Position numbers and translations under genes: made by a program
Notes under the pieces: model-generated
The model's input: the letters and a program-made list of their open reading frames with translations, nothing else
Database searches by the model: none
What the model was told of the DNA's origin: nothing
Shown: one piece after another, positions 7,040 to 15,192 of the stretch
How positions within the stretch are numbered: the stretch's first letter is position 1
Layout: each line of letters opens with the position of its first letter
Assembly (NCBI GenBank): GCA_031254155.1
Contig: JAIRVA010000351.1
Location: 1 to 17,419, forward strand
Source of the DNA: Propionibacteriaceae bacterium
GTDB lineage: Bacteria; Actinomycetota; Actinomycetes; Propionibacteriales; Propionibacteriaceae
DNA: 17,419 bases
Reading direction: 5' to 3'

Positions 7040-7053
7040 TTGACGTTCGTCAA
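7040..7053. promoter_or_regulatory. 14-bp perfect palindrome upstream of the unknown cassette
   Basis: TTGACG-TT-CGTCAA is a perfect inverted repeat 38 nt upstream of the preferred ATG at 7002. It shares the CG-TT-CG core layout of the TetR palindrome at 11334-11351 but has different outer bases. Position and symmetry suit an operator for a dimeric regulator. The regulator is unknown. Confidence 0.45.
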
Positions 7054-7124
7054 TCTTCGGCCACAGCCGCCCCGGCCATCATCCGCCCCGATTTGCCGTT
7101 GTTTTCTGATCGCGCAACGACAGT

Positions 7125-7130
7125 ATCATA
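7125..7130 (-). promoter_or_regulatory. possible -10 box for the unknown cassette
   Basis: TATGAT on the minus strand matches TATAAT at five of six positions, in the gap between the alpha-galactosidase stop and the cassette. It would give a leader of about 115 nt containing the 7040-7053 palindrome. The -35 region is unconvincing. Confidence 0.3.
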
Positions 7131-7162
7131 GACCGCCTACTTGCTACCACACCACTTTGCCC

Positions 7163-9505
7163 TCACTCCCGGGTGGTCAGGTACAGGTGGGAGCCGAAGT
7201 CGCCGAGTAGGCGGGTTTGGGGGTTGTAGTTGGAGCCCATGAACTGGTTCGACAGCAGGAGGCCGTCGGCGAGCAGCGCGCCCGCCGCCTCATAGGTCTC
7301 GACGCAGTCGGTCAGGCGATGAACCTTGTTCGCAACGCCGAGGATGACGCCGTCCGGGTTGAGGTCGACCGGCAGGATGTGTTTCACCAGCCCCCCGAAG
7401 CGCTCGATGAACACTGATTGCGGCCGAGTCGCGATGAAGTACCGTCCGGCCGGGTCGAGGCCGTCCACCGGCAGACGGTCGAAACCCTCGCTGGCTTGGG
7501 ACAACGTCTGAAATAGCCCCGTCACGGCCTCCCTCCCGTCCCGCGCCACGGCGGTCCAGACGACCTTGTTGGGCTTCGCACCGACCCCACGGTCGCTCCG
7601 GTAGAAGCGTCCGAACTGCAACGTCTCCCGGTGGGCCTTGTAGAACGCGATCTGCTCGCGGATCTCGGCCCGCTCGACGGTGTTGAGACGGTTCAAATCC
7701 AGTTCGTACCCCAGGCAGCCGAACGCTGCCACATTGAAACGCGTTGTCAGCGGGGTGTCACGGAGGGTTTGCTGATGGGGGGCTTCCGAGACGTGTGCAC
7801 CCATGGTGGAGGGCGGGTAGAGGTACGAACAGCCGCCCTGGATGGCGAGACGCTCGATGGGGTCGGTGTCGTCGGAGGTCCAGATCTGCGGCGAGAAGCA
7901 CAGCAGGCCGAGGTCGAAGCGGTTGCCGCCGGACGAGCACGACTCGAGCAGGACGTGGGGCCGCGGGCGGAAGAGGCGCGTCAGCACATCGTACAGTCCC
8001 AGGATGTAGCGGTGGAAGAATTCGCCCTGTGTCGTGAGCGTGGGCGAATAGGCGTCTGACAAGGCGCGATTATAGTCCCACTTGACATAGGCGGCCTGGG
8101 TGGAGTCGATAACACGACCAACATTGTCCACGATGTAGTCTCGTACCTCCGCCCGGGTCAGATCAAGGACCAACTGATGGCGGCCCTGCGCGGGCCGTCG
8201 GCCCGGCGTCGTGACCGCCCAGTCGGGATGGGCCCGGAACAAGTCGGAATCCTCGTTGACCATTTCCGGCTCGACCCAGAGGCCGAAGCCGAGGCCGAGA
8301 CCGCGGACCTTGTCGGCGAAGGCCGGCAGACCGGCCGGGAACTTGCGCCGGTTGACGGTGTAGTCGCCCAGCCCGGCGGTGTCGGAGTCGCGCTCGCCGA
8401 ACCAGCCATCGTCCAGGACGAACAGCTCCGCACCCAGATCCTTCGCCTGCTTGGCGAGGCGGAACAGCTTGTCAGCGGTGAATTTGAAGAAGGTCGCCTC
8501 CCAGTTGTTGAAGACGACCGGGCGCGCGCGGTGTTGCCAGTCGCCGCGCACGATGTGGGCCTGGACGAAGTCGTGGAAGTGCCGCGAAGCGGTACCGATG
8601 CCCTCGCCGGAGTACGTCAGGACCGCTTGGGGCGTCTCGAAGGCGTCCCCCGGCGCGAGCCGCCACTCGAAACAGTGGTCATTGAGGCCAAGCGTCACGC
8701 GGGCGAGGTCGTGGTGGCTGAGTTCGACCACACCCCGGTGGTTACCCGAGTAGACGAGGTTGAAACCGTACACGGTTCCGGACGTCTCAGTCGCCCGGCC
8801 CTCGGCCAACAGAAAGCCTGGGTTGTTGGTCGCCGAACTGGCCCCCGTGGTGGAGGAGTTGACAAAAATCCCGTGAGACAAGGGACGATCACTGAGGTGC
8901 ATCTCCTTGCTCCAGGCGCCATGGAGGCTCAGGACGCGGAAATCCCGGTTGGGGAGATCGACCAGCAGCGAGGCCAGGCGGCGGAGCGACACGGGTGTGG
9001 GCCCCTGGTTACGCAGGGTCACCCGCCGGGCGATGACATCGGTGGCCGGGAAGACGGTGTATTCCAGGGTCAGCCCGAGGCGGGCCGCCTCGTCGCCGAG
9101 TTCGACCGTGAGGGTTTCGGCCGCGTCGTCGCCGGCGTACGCGACCGGCAGTTGTACGGACGTCATGGCCCCCGGCCGCACGCTGTGCCCCCCGTACACG
9201 AAGTCGCAGGCGTAGGCCCCGTCACCGCCGACCACTTCGATGGGCGGCTCGCGGAAGTCGCCCATCCCCGTACCCGACCATTCGAGCGGGATCTGGTCGA
9301 GGCAGTAGAGATTGTCCGATTCGTCGTACGCGACCGAACTACCGACCTCGGCTGTCCGCTTGACGCCGAGCGTGGCGGCCGGCTGGTCGGCGGGCAGCCT
9401 GACGCCGTAGTGCAGGTGCTCGAGGTGCCCGGGTCCCGTCACGCAAAAGAGGTACGATGAGTTGTCCGTTGCCAGGTGAAATACCTTGTCAGTGACCGTA
9501 ATCAC
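7163..9505 (-). CDS. alpha-galactosidase, GH36
   Basis: The 780-residue protein hydrolyses terminal alpha-1,6-galactose from raffinose, melibiose or similar sugars in the cytoplasm (no signal peptide). It has the GH36 order: an N-terminal beta-sandwich with SLHGAWSKEM; a TIM barrel opening with LFVLDDGWFGERDSDTAGLGDY; the nucleophile motif KWDYNR (Asp477); the substrate motif LLESCSSGGNRFDLG; and the acid/base motif SDDTDPIER (Asp545, probable). A C-terminal beta domain follows. I chose the GTG at 9505 because it overlaps the TGA of the upstream GH13 gene as GTGA and has GGGGGGAT upstream. An upstream ATG would add 36 low-complexity residues that read as out-of-frame sequence of the other gene. 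Length is typical for bacterial GH36 (about 720-780). Confidence 0.95.
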   Translation of the reverse strand: MITVTDKVFHLATDNSSYLFCVTGPGHLEHLHYGVRLPADQPAATLGVKRTAEVGSSVAYDESDNLYCLDQIPLEWSGTGMGDFREPPIEVVGGDGAYACDFVYGGHSVRPGAMTSVQLPVAYAGDDAAETLTVELGDEAARLGLTLEYTVFPATDVIARRVTLRNQGPTPVSLRRLASLLVDLPNRDFRVLSLHGAWSKEMHLSDRPLSHGIFVNSSTTGASSATNNPGFLLAEGRATETSGTVYGFNLVYSGNHRGVVELSHHDLARVTLGLNDHCFEWRLAPGDAFETPQAVLTYSGEGIGTASRHFHDFVQAHIVRGDWQHRARPVVFNNWEATFFKFTADKLFRLAKQAKDLGAELFVLDDGWFGERDSDTAGLGDYTVNRRKFPAGLPAFADKVRGLGLGFGLWVEPEMVNEDSDLFRAHPDWAVTTPGRRPAQGRHQLVLDLTRAEVRDYIVDNVGRVIDSTQAAYVKWDYNRALSDAYSPTLTTQGEFFHRYILGLYDVLTRLFRPRPHVLLESCSSGGNRFDLGLLCFSPQIWTSDDTDPIERLAIQGGCSYLYPPSTMGAHVSEAPHQQTLRDTPLTTRFNVAAFGCLGYELDLNRLNTVERAEIREQIAFYKAHRETLQFGRFYRSDRGVGAKPNKVVWTAVARDGREAVTGLFQTLSQASEGFDRLPVDGLDPAGRYFIATRPQSVFIERFGGLVKHILPVDLNPDGVILGVANKVHRLTDCVETYEAAGALLADGLLLSNQFMGSNYNPQTRLLGDFGSHLYLTTRE

Positions 9506-11256
9506 GCCGCATCCCCCCGCCAGGGGGTGGCGGTGCCGTCGCGGATGACCATCGCCTCCCACGGCAGCAAGCACCCGTCGAGGCGGCGGCGGCCCGTGTT
9601 CGACACCACACACTCGGGCGGGTGAACCGGGCCGGCCCCCGTCGGCCCCGCCTCGGGGTCGCTCATCGCCGACGTCAACCAGGGCTGCTTGAGCCGCTGG
9701 GTCTGGTCGGAGAAGTTGAGCCAGACCGTGTAACCGGGATCAGTCGACCCGGCGGTCGGCGTCCGGCGGTACGCCATGACCGCGCGGTCGGCGATGAGCG
9801 GCTCGAAACCGCCCGCCCGCAGGGTCGGCGAGGCGGCACGCAGCCGGATCAGGCGGCGGTAGAAATTGAGGACCGACTTGGGATCGCCGTCCTGCGCCGC
9901 GTAGTTGAGCCAGCTCGCGTTGGCGTTGACCCCGAGCCAGGGTTGTCCGGTGGTGAAGCCGGCGTGCTCGCTGGAGTCCCACTGGACGGGGGTACGGGCG
10001 TTGTCACGGGAGGCGGTCTTGATGAGGTACCACCGTAAACTGTACGGAACTCCCCGTCGTCGCAGCAGCCGGTCAATGTTGTGGCTCTCCACGTCGTTGA
10101 TCTGGTCCAGAGACGTGAAATCGAAGTTCGTCATCCCGATCTCCTGGCCCTGGTAGATGAACGGCGTACCCCTCAGCGTCAGCTGCAGCACCGCCAGCAT
10201 CTGGGCGCTGCGGGACCAATAGTGCCGGTCATTCCCGTAGTGGGACACGATACGGGGTTGGTCGTGGTTCTCGAGGTAGAGCGCGTTCCAGTCCAGCCCG
10301 CGCTGCCACGTGGTGAGCCGCCGCAGGAGGGTGTCGGCGCGGAAGGGCTTCGGCCCGTACCTCGCCACCAACCGGTCGACCTCCAGGTGGTCGAAGTAAA
10401 AGACGAGGTCCAGCTCGCCGCGCCCGGGGTCGGAGAGGTCCTTCGCCTCCTCCAGCGTGACCATGACGGTCTCACCGACAGTGAAGGCATTGTACGGATC
10501 TAGTACGGCATGACGCAGTTCGTGGAGGATCTTGTGCGTCCCCGGCTGGGCCTTGTAGTGCTCCAACCCCCGGATCGCCCCCGGTTTGCCGTCTTCCAGC
10601 GACGACTTGTACAGCAGCGAGATGACATCACAGCGGAACCCCGCCACGCCGCGGTCAAGCCAAAACTTGAGGATCCCCTTGATCTCCTCGATGACGGCCG
10701 GGTTGTGGTAGTTGAGGTCAGGTTGCTTCTTGTCGAAGAGGTGGAGGTAGAACTCCTGGCGGACATCGTCCCACTCCCACGCGCTACCCATAAAGAACCC
10801 GGTCCAGTTGTTCGGCGGTTCCCGGTCGCCCGAATCGTCCCCCAGGTTCCGGGGCGGGCGCCAAATGTAGTAGTCAGCGTACGGTTCCTCCCGGCGCCGG
10901 CTGGCCTGGAACCAGGGGTGCTCGTCGGAGGTGTGATTGATGACCAGGTCCATCACGACCCGGATACCCCGCTCTTTGGCGGCCGCGACGAGACGGTCGA
11001 AGTCCTCCAGCGTCCCGTACCGCGGGTCGATGCCGCGGTAATCCGAGATGTCGTACCCGTTGTCGGCGTCCGGCGACGGGTACAACGGGGAGAGCCACAA
11101 CGCCGTCACCCCGAGCGCCGCGATCTCGTCGAGCCGCGAGATGATGCCGGGGATGTCCCCCCGCCCATCACCGTTGGAATCCTGGAAACTGCGGGGATAA
11201 ATCTGGTAGAAGACGGCGTCTTTCCACCATTGGTGCGCCAGCGTTGCCTCAGTCAT
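9502..11256 (-). CDS. alpha-glucosidase GH13, probable oligo-1,6-glucosidase
   Basis: The 584-residue enzyme belongs to the GH13 alpha-amylase clan, resembling subfamily 31. Motifs in order are WWKDAVFYQIYPRSF at the N-terminus, DLVINHTS (region I), QPDLNYHNP (region V), GFRCDVIS with nucleophile Asp210, TVGET with general acid Glu262, and ENHDQPR with Asp332. These spacings are close to those of known oligo-1,6-glucosidases. The Val directly after the nucleophile is the residue linked in this subfamily to preference for alpha-1,6 bonds (established for the family; inferred here). No signal peptide is present, so substrates are imported sugars. ATG 11256 is chosen over GTG 11262 because a -10-like TACACT lies exactly 7 nt upstream, predicting a leaderless mRNA. 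The gene leads the operon with the GH36 gene. Confidence 0.93.
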   Translation of the reverse strand: MTEATLAHQWWKDAVFYQIYPRSFQDSNGDGRGDIPGIISRLDEIAALGVTALWLSPLYPSPDADNGYDISDYRGIDPRYGTLEDFDRLVAAAKERGIRVVMDLVINHTSDEHPWFQASRRREEPYADYYIWRPPRNLGDDSGDREPPNNWTGFFMGSAWEWDDVRQEFYLHLFDKKQPDLNYHNPAVIEEIKGILKFWLDRGVAGFRCDVISLLYKSSLEDGKPGAIRGLEHYKAQPGTHKILHELRHAVLDPYNAFTVGETVMVTLEEAKDLSDPGRGELDLVFYFDHLEVDRLVARYGPKPFRADTLLRRLTTWQRGLDWNALYLENHDQPRIVSHYGNDRHYWSRSAQMLAVLQLTLRGTPFIYQGQEIGMTNFDFTSLDQINDVESHNIDRLLRRRGVPYSLRWYLIKTASRDNARTPVQWDSSEHAGFTTGQPWLGVNANASWLNYAAQDGDPKSVLNFYRRLIRLRAASPTLRAGGFEPLIADRAVMAYRRTPTAGSTDPGYTVWLNFSDQTQRLKQPWLTSAMSDPEAGPTGAGPVHPPECVVSNTGRRRLDGCLLPWEAMVIRDGTATPWRGDAA

Positions 11257-11263
11257 GCCCACC

Positions 11264-11269
11264 AGTGTA
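11264..11269 (-). promoter_or_regulatory. -10 box of the glycosidase operon (leaderless)
   Basis: TACACT on the minus strand ends 7 nt before ATG 11256, so transcription is predicted to begin at the A of the start codon. GTGACC lies about 18 nt upstream and matches TTGACA at four of six positions. No Shine-Dalgarno sequence precedes the ATG. Confidence 0.55.
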
Positions 11270-11324
11270 GCCCCGCCGCCGGAAGGCGGTCACGCGGCCT
11301 CAAAGAGTTTGCGGGCCGCTCCGC

Positions 11325-11353
11325 TTGACATGGACTGTACGTTCGTACAGTAT
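11325..11353 (+). promoter_or_regulatory. promoter of the TetR gene (leaderless)
   Basis: A perfect TTGACA (11325-11330), a 17-nt spacer and CAGTAT (11348-11353) lie exactly 7 nt before the ATG at 11361. No ribosome binding site precedes the ATG, so a leaderless mRNA is predicted. The spacer and -10 box are covered by the palindrome 11334-11351. Confidence 0.7.
11334..11351. promoter_or_regulatory. operator palindrome, likely TetR autoregulation
   Basis: ACTGTACG-TT-CGTACAGT is a perfect 18-bp inverted repeat (8-bp arms, 2-bp centre) between the -35 and -10 boxes of the TetR gene. A bound dimer would block RNA polymerase. It lies about 86 bp upstream of the predicted glycosidase start, so direct steric repression there is less certain. 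Half of each arm is GTAC, a word common in this genome, but an 18-bp perfect palindrome in this exact place is unlikely to be chance. Confidence 0.75.
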
Positions 11354-11360
11354 TTAGTAC

Positions 11361-11987
11361 ATGAGTACAGCCCACCCCGATGACCGGACCGCTCGGGCGC
11401 GCATCCGCGATGCGGCGCTGTTTTGCTTCGCCCGCGATGGTTTCGCCGCGCCGTTGCGGGTGATCGCCGAGGTCGCGGGCGTCTCCGTACCCCTCATCAC
11501 CCATCATTACGGCACGAAGGACGCGCTCCGGCAGACGTGCGACGACTACGTCCTGGAGCGGTACGCCGACCTCAAGCTCCTCGCGATCCAGCAGCCGAGT
11601 ACGGTGGGCGCGACGCTCGACGACTCCGCCGACATCTCGGTCATCATGGTGTACGTCATGCGTTGTTTCCTCGACGCCGCCCCCGCCGCCCGGACCTTCT
11701 TCGACCACTTCGTCGAGCAGACGCGGACGGTCTTCGACGCCGCGCGGGCCGCCGGGATGGTCAATCCGGCCCCTGACGAGGAAGAACGCCTCCGCGTCCT
11801 GGCCGCTCAGGCGATCGGTAGCCTCCTCGTCCAGTTCGCGATCGACCCGCCCGCCGACCCGCGGCGCTTCATCGACCAGTCGTACAACACCCGCGCGATG
11901 CTCGCCCAACTTGACCTTTACACCCACCCGGTCCTCGTCGCCTCCGCGACCAAGTCCTACCTCGACTCCCTGGAACACCGGCAGTAG
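11361..11987 (+). CDS. TetR/AcrR-family transcriptional regulator
   Basis: The 208-residue protein has the TetR N-terminal domain: ARIRDAALFCFARDGFAAPLR, then the helix-turn-helix at about 32-51 (LRVIAEVAGVSVPLITHHYG) and the family's TKDALRQTCDDY continuation. The C-terminal ligand domain (60-208) is helical and of unknown specificity. The protein diverges from the glycosidase operon with 104 bp between start codons. It carries a perfect palindrome in its own promoter, so autorepression is likely; control of the glycosidases is plausible but unproven. Sugar operons are more often run by LacI, ROK or AraC proteins, so its ligand may not be a sugar. MurE follows 40 nt downstream but has its own predicted promoter. 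Confidence 0.9.
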   Translation: MSTAHPDDRTARARIRDAALFCFARDGFAAPLRVIAEVAGVSVPLITHHYGTKDALRQTCDDYVLERYADLKLLAIQQPSTVGATLDDSADISVIMVYVMRCFLDAAPAARTFFDHFVEQTRTVFDAARAAGMVNPAPDEEERLRVLAAQAIGSLLVQFAIDPPADPRRFIDQSYNTRAMLAQLDLYTHPVLVASATKSYLDSLEHRQ

Positions 11988-12014
11988 AAGTCGAAGAACC
12001 GGCCTGTCTTTCGG

Positions 12015-12020
12015 TAGTCT
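12015..12020 (+). promoter_or_regulatory. -10 box of murE (leaderless)
   Basis: TAGTCT ends exactly 7 nt before the ATG at 12028, and no Shine-Dalgarno sequence is present. The -35 region (near 11991) is weak. The short 40-nt gap also allows read-through from the TetR gene. Confidence 0.5.
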
Positions 12021-12027
12021 CGGTGGT

Positions 12028-13473
12028 ATGCGGCTTGGCGACATACTAAACGGGCTCGACCACACGTGGGTACGGGGCGACGACATTGACGTGACGGCCA
12101 TCGAGATCGACTCCCAGCAGGTCCGGCCCGGCACGGTTTTCTGGTGCCTCAAGGGGCTGTCGACCAACGGGCACTCGTACATCCCCCAAGCGGTCGCCGC
12201 CGGGGCCGCCGCGGTCGTCCTCTCCGAGCCCACGCCCGTACCGCCCGGTCCGGCGGTCATCCAGGTGCCCGACACGCGGTACGCGCTCGCGCCCGCTGCG
12301 GAGAACCTTTACGGCCACCCCGCAACGGACCTCACGCTCACGGGCATCACGGGCACGAAGGGCAAGACGACGAGTACGTACATGCTCGCCTCCGTGCTCG
12401 CCCACGCCGGCCGGTCCGTGGGCGTGATCGGTACCCTCGGGGCCAAGCTCAACAGCCGCCCGCTCGACATCGGGTACGGTCACATGACGACCCCCGACCC
12501 GGTCGAACTCCAGCGGATCTTCGCCGCCCTGCGGGACGGCCATGCCAGTGACGTCGCAATGGAGGTTTCATCCCATGCCCTCGCACTAGGCAAAATGGAG
12601 GGGCTCCGCTTCCGCGTGGCCGTTTTCACCAACCTCTCCCAGGACCATCTGGACTTCCACAAGACGATGGCCGAGTACCTCCACGCCAAATCACTATTGT
12701 TCCAGCAGTGCGACCGGGGGGTTGTCAACGCCGACAGCGACGCCAGTTCGTACATCTGCGCCCACGCCACCGCGCCCGTCACCACGTTCGGCCTTGACAA
12801 CGAGGCCGACGTGAGAGGTACGGACATCGCCTACCGCGACGACGGCACCACCTTCACACTGACCACGCCCACGGAATCGATCCCACTGTTCATCCCTGTC
12901 AAGGGCCGGTTCTCCGTCTACAACGCCCTGGGAGTCGCGACCGCCGCGCTGGAACTCGGGCTCGATGTGGGGGTGATCCGGGACGGTTTGGCGGCGATGC
13001 CGCCCGTACCCGGCCGGCTCCAGGACGTCCCCAACGACCGTGGCGCCCACATTCTCGTCGACTACGCGCACTCGCCCGACTCGCTGCTCAACGTCCTCAC
13101 GACCGCCCGCGATTTCACCCGCGGCCGGCTCATCGTCGTCTTCGGCTGCGGCGGCGACCGCGACGCCGGCAAGCGCCCGATCATGGGCCGGATCGCCGGC
13201 GAACTCGCCGACTACACCCTGCTGACTTCGGATAACCCGCGGACCGAGGACCCCCTCGCGATCCTCGCGGCGATCGAGGCCGGGATCCGGGACACCACCG
13301 GGCCCTACGAAACCGAGCCCGACCGGCGGGCAGCGATCACCCGGGCCGTCGCGCTGCTCGAACCCGGCGACACGCTCGTCGTGGCGGGCAAGGGTCACGA
13401 GGACTACCAGATCATCGGCGAGACGACCCTCCACTTCGACGACACCGAGGTGATCCGCGACGCGCTCGGGTGA
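12028..13473 (+). CDS. murE: MurE-type UDP-MurNAc-L-Ala-D-Glu ligase, DAP-adding
   Basis: The 481-residue cytoplasmic ligase adds the third stem-peptide residue to the peptidoglycan precursor using ATP. Motifs are the P-loop TGTKGKTT (108-115), TTPDPVELQ (154-162), MEVSSHAL (178-185), FTNLSQDHLDFH (200-211), the carbamylated lysine K221 in AKSLLF, VDYAHSPDSL (344-353), FGCGGDRDAGKRP (372-384), DNPR (402-405) and GKGHEDYQ (454-461). DNPR is the signature of diaminopimelate-adding MurE rather than the lysine type. Variants from the usual sequence are DSQ for DSR (28-30), GRFSVYNA for GxFNxxNxL, and GRLQDV for the GRMExV motif (329-334). It is not in a division/cell-wall cluster here, so a paralogue of a cluster-encoded MurE cannot be excluded. 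The ATG at 12028 fits the leaderless promoter; longer upstream frames would overlap the TetR gene. Confidence 0.9.
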   Translation: MRLGDILNGLDHTWVRGDDIDVTAIEIDSQQVRPGTVFWCLKGLSTNGHSYIPQAVAAGAAAVVLSEPTPVPPGPAVIQVPDTRYALAPAAENLYGHPATDLTLTGITGTKGKTTSTYMLASVLAHAGRSVGVIGTLGAKLNSRPLDIGYGHMTTPDPVELQRIFAALRDGHASDVAMEVSSHALALGKMEGLRFRVAVFTNLSQDHLDFHKTMAEYLHAKSLLFQQCDRGVVNADSDASSYICAHATAPVTTFGLDNEADVRGTDIAYRDDGTTFTLTTPTESIPLFIPVKGRFSVYNALGVATAALELGLDVGVIRDGLAAMPPVPGRLQDVPNDRGAHILVDYAHSPDSLLNVLTTARDFTRGRLIVVFGCGGDRDAGKRPIMGRIAGELADYTLLTSDNPRTEDPLAILAAIEAGIRDTTGPYETEPDRRAAITRAVALLEPGDTLVVAGKGHEDYQIIGETTLHFDDTEVIRDALG

Positions 13474-13498
13474 CAGGCGGTTTTACGGAACCACTTCC

Positions 13499-14974
13499 TT
13501 ACCCGAACGTGATGACGACCGCGTCGGGGTTGGAGATGTCGGCGGTCGCGGACCAGATGTGGTCGTCACCCCCGTACTGACTCCCGGCCGTACTGTGGAG
13601 CTTGACGTCCAGAGTAATATCCAGGTCGGCGCTGACGTGGGTGACGTTGCCCGTACCGAGCGTCCAGACGGCCGACGCCACCGTACCCGCGGTGACCGTC
13701 CGCGTCACCGTCGACCAATCCGGGGTCGCGCCATCCCGCAGTTGGCCCGTGCCGAACCCGCAGCCCGCCGGCTGCGCCTCCTTCGCGGCCAGACAAGCCT
13801 CGAGCTTCTGCTGGGCCGCCTGTGACAGCCGGTTGCCCGCGTCGGCGGCCAGGCTGACGGGGCTGTCGATCAAGACAGGCGGGTCGGTCATCGTGCCGAC
13901 CACGAACCGCGTACTGGTCGTGAGATAGGAGTTCGTCACGGAAAACGCGTACGTCCCCGGCAGGAACGAACTCTGGCCAAGGAGGCCGCCACCGTCGAGC
14001 GGCACCCCGTTGATAGCGAGTCCAGCCCCGCCGGCGTCAATAAAGAATAGGAGTTGGGTGGCCAGGGGCGTCGAGATCAGCCACTGCTGCCCGACCAGCG
14101 TCAAGGTGTATTGGTCGGACACGGGGGTGTCGCCGAGCCGGTACGTGACGGACACCGACGCTGACTTGCCGCTCACTATGGCCGGCGAGGTCTGGATGTT
14201 CGTGAGGGCCGCCAAGCTGGCCGACTGCGTCAGGACCGCATCCGTGAGGAACGTCGTGTCCGCGGGTGGGTCGTTGAGGAGGCCGAGCGCCACGTCGGCC
14301 TGGCTCGCGGCCACAGCCTCCAGAAACGACTCGACAACCGTCTCGGGGGCCTGGTCAGCCGCGGCGGTGGCCGTGGTGGCGTGGCCAGCCGGGCTAGTCG
14401 ACGGTACCGGGACGGGCCCCGGCAGCCGCGAGACGATGAACACAGCCGCAGCCGCGACCAGCGCGACGGCGATGAGGGCGATCGCCACGCTCCGCCCGGT
14501 GTGTTTCTTCGGGGGTACGGGTGGCCCGCCCGGCACCTGGCCGTAGGGGGATTGGTACGGTGGTCCGCCGTACGGCTGGCCGTACTGTGGGTGACCATAT
14601 TGTGGCTGACCGTACGGGGGTTGACCGTACGGGGGTTGACCAGTCGGGGGTTGACCGTTGGGTTGCCCGCTCGGGAGTTGGCCGTACGGCTGTTGTCCGT
14701 ACGTCGGCTGTGAGTACGACGGCGGGCTGTACGGAACTTGTCCGGAGGAGGGCGGACCTGGCGTGGCGGCGTACGGCGGGGTACCGGCGGGCGCGTAACT
14801 GGGCGTACCGGGGGCCGCGAAGGGGGATGTTTCCGGGACAGCGAAGTTGGGGGTACCCGGGGGCGGGTACGACGGCTCGGGTGCGGGTGAAGCGGGCGGC
14901 GACCCCGGTTCGGTACCACCCGCGGCTCCGTTCGGTTGCCCGGCGGCGAACTGCTCTTCGGCTTCATGGCTCAT
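13499..14974 (-). CDS. Pro/Gly/Gln-rich single-pass membrane protein, extracellular domain unknown
   Basis: The 491-residue protein begins with a disordered, Pro/Gly/Gln/Tyr/Ser-rich cytoplasmic tail (about 10-155) that includes YGQPP-type repeats. A basic KKHTGR and one membrane helix follow (about 158-182), and the rest is extracellular. Residues after about 200 (PETVVESFLEAVAASQADVALGLLN) resemble the start of NTF2-like or DUF4878-type domains common in actinobacterial membrane proteins. The remainder is beta-rich, with two Cys (CLAAKEAQPAGC) that could pair. I chose the ATG at 14974 because GAGGAG lies about 6 nt upstream; the longer frame to 15031 has no ribosome binding site. The gene converges on murE with 25 nt between stops and no visible terminator. 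Its function is unknown; a cell-envelope or secretion-related role is only a guess from architecture. Confidence 0.8.
   Translation of the reverse strand: MSHEAEEQFAAGQPNGAAGGTEPGSPPASPAPEPSYPPPGTPNFAVPETSPFAAPGTPSYAPAGTPPYAATPGPPSSGQVPYSPPSYSQPTYGQQPYGQLPSGQPNGQPPTGQPPYGQPPYGQPQYGHPQYGQPYGGPPYQSPYGQVPGGPPVPPKKHTGRSVAIALIAVALVAAAAVFIVSRLPGPVPVPSTSPAGHATTATAAADQAPETVVESFLEAVAASQADVALGLLNDPPADTTFLTDAVLTQSASLAALTNIQTSPAIVSGKSASVSVTYRLGDTPVSDQYTLTLVGQQWLISTPLATQLLFFIDAGGAGLAINGVPLDGGGLLGQSSFLPGTYAFSVTNSYLTTSTRFVVGTMTDPPVLIDSPVSLAADAGNRLSQAAQQKLEACLAAKEAQPAGCGFGTGQLRDGATPDWSTVTRTVTAGTVASAVWTLGTGNVTHVSADLDITLDVKLHSTAGSQYGGDDHIWSATADISNPDAVVITFG
14580..14654 (-). repeat. 15-bp tandem repeats encoding GQPPY-type pentapeptides
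   Basis: Five consecutive 15-bp units (starting 14580, 14595, 14610, 14625 and 14640) resemble CCGTACGGGGGTTGA; two are identical. On the coding strand they give YGQPP-type pentapeptides. The array lies within the disordered tail of the membrane protein, and copy number is likely to vary between strains. Confidence 0.8.
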
Positions 14975-15192
14975 GTTGACTCCTCGCAGAGCAAAGTATT
15001 GTGTACCAACTTTACCAGCCATACCGCCCACCGCACTACGGGAAGAATCCCGCCAACCCTCGTTTCGTGACCCTGTCTCCGTCCGCGTTAGGGAGTGCTG
15101 ATCTACGCTGCGTCGTCAGCCGGGCGTCCGGCGGAAGGATGGCGGCACATGGTAGATCAGTGGTTCGTTAGCATGAAAACGGCAACTCTTTG

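Noticed and set aside
8177..9460. Plus-strand open frame of 427 codons opposite the alpha-galactosidase
   Set aside because: The opposite strand holds every GH36 motif; this frame has no recognisable domain and no ribosome binding site.
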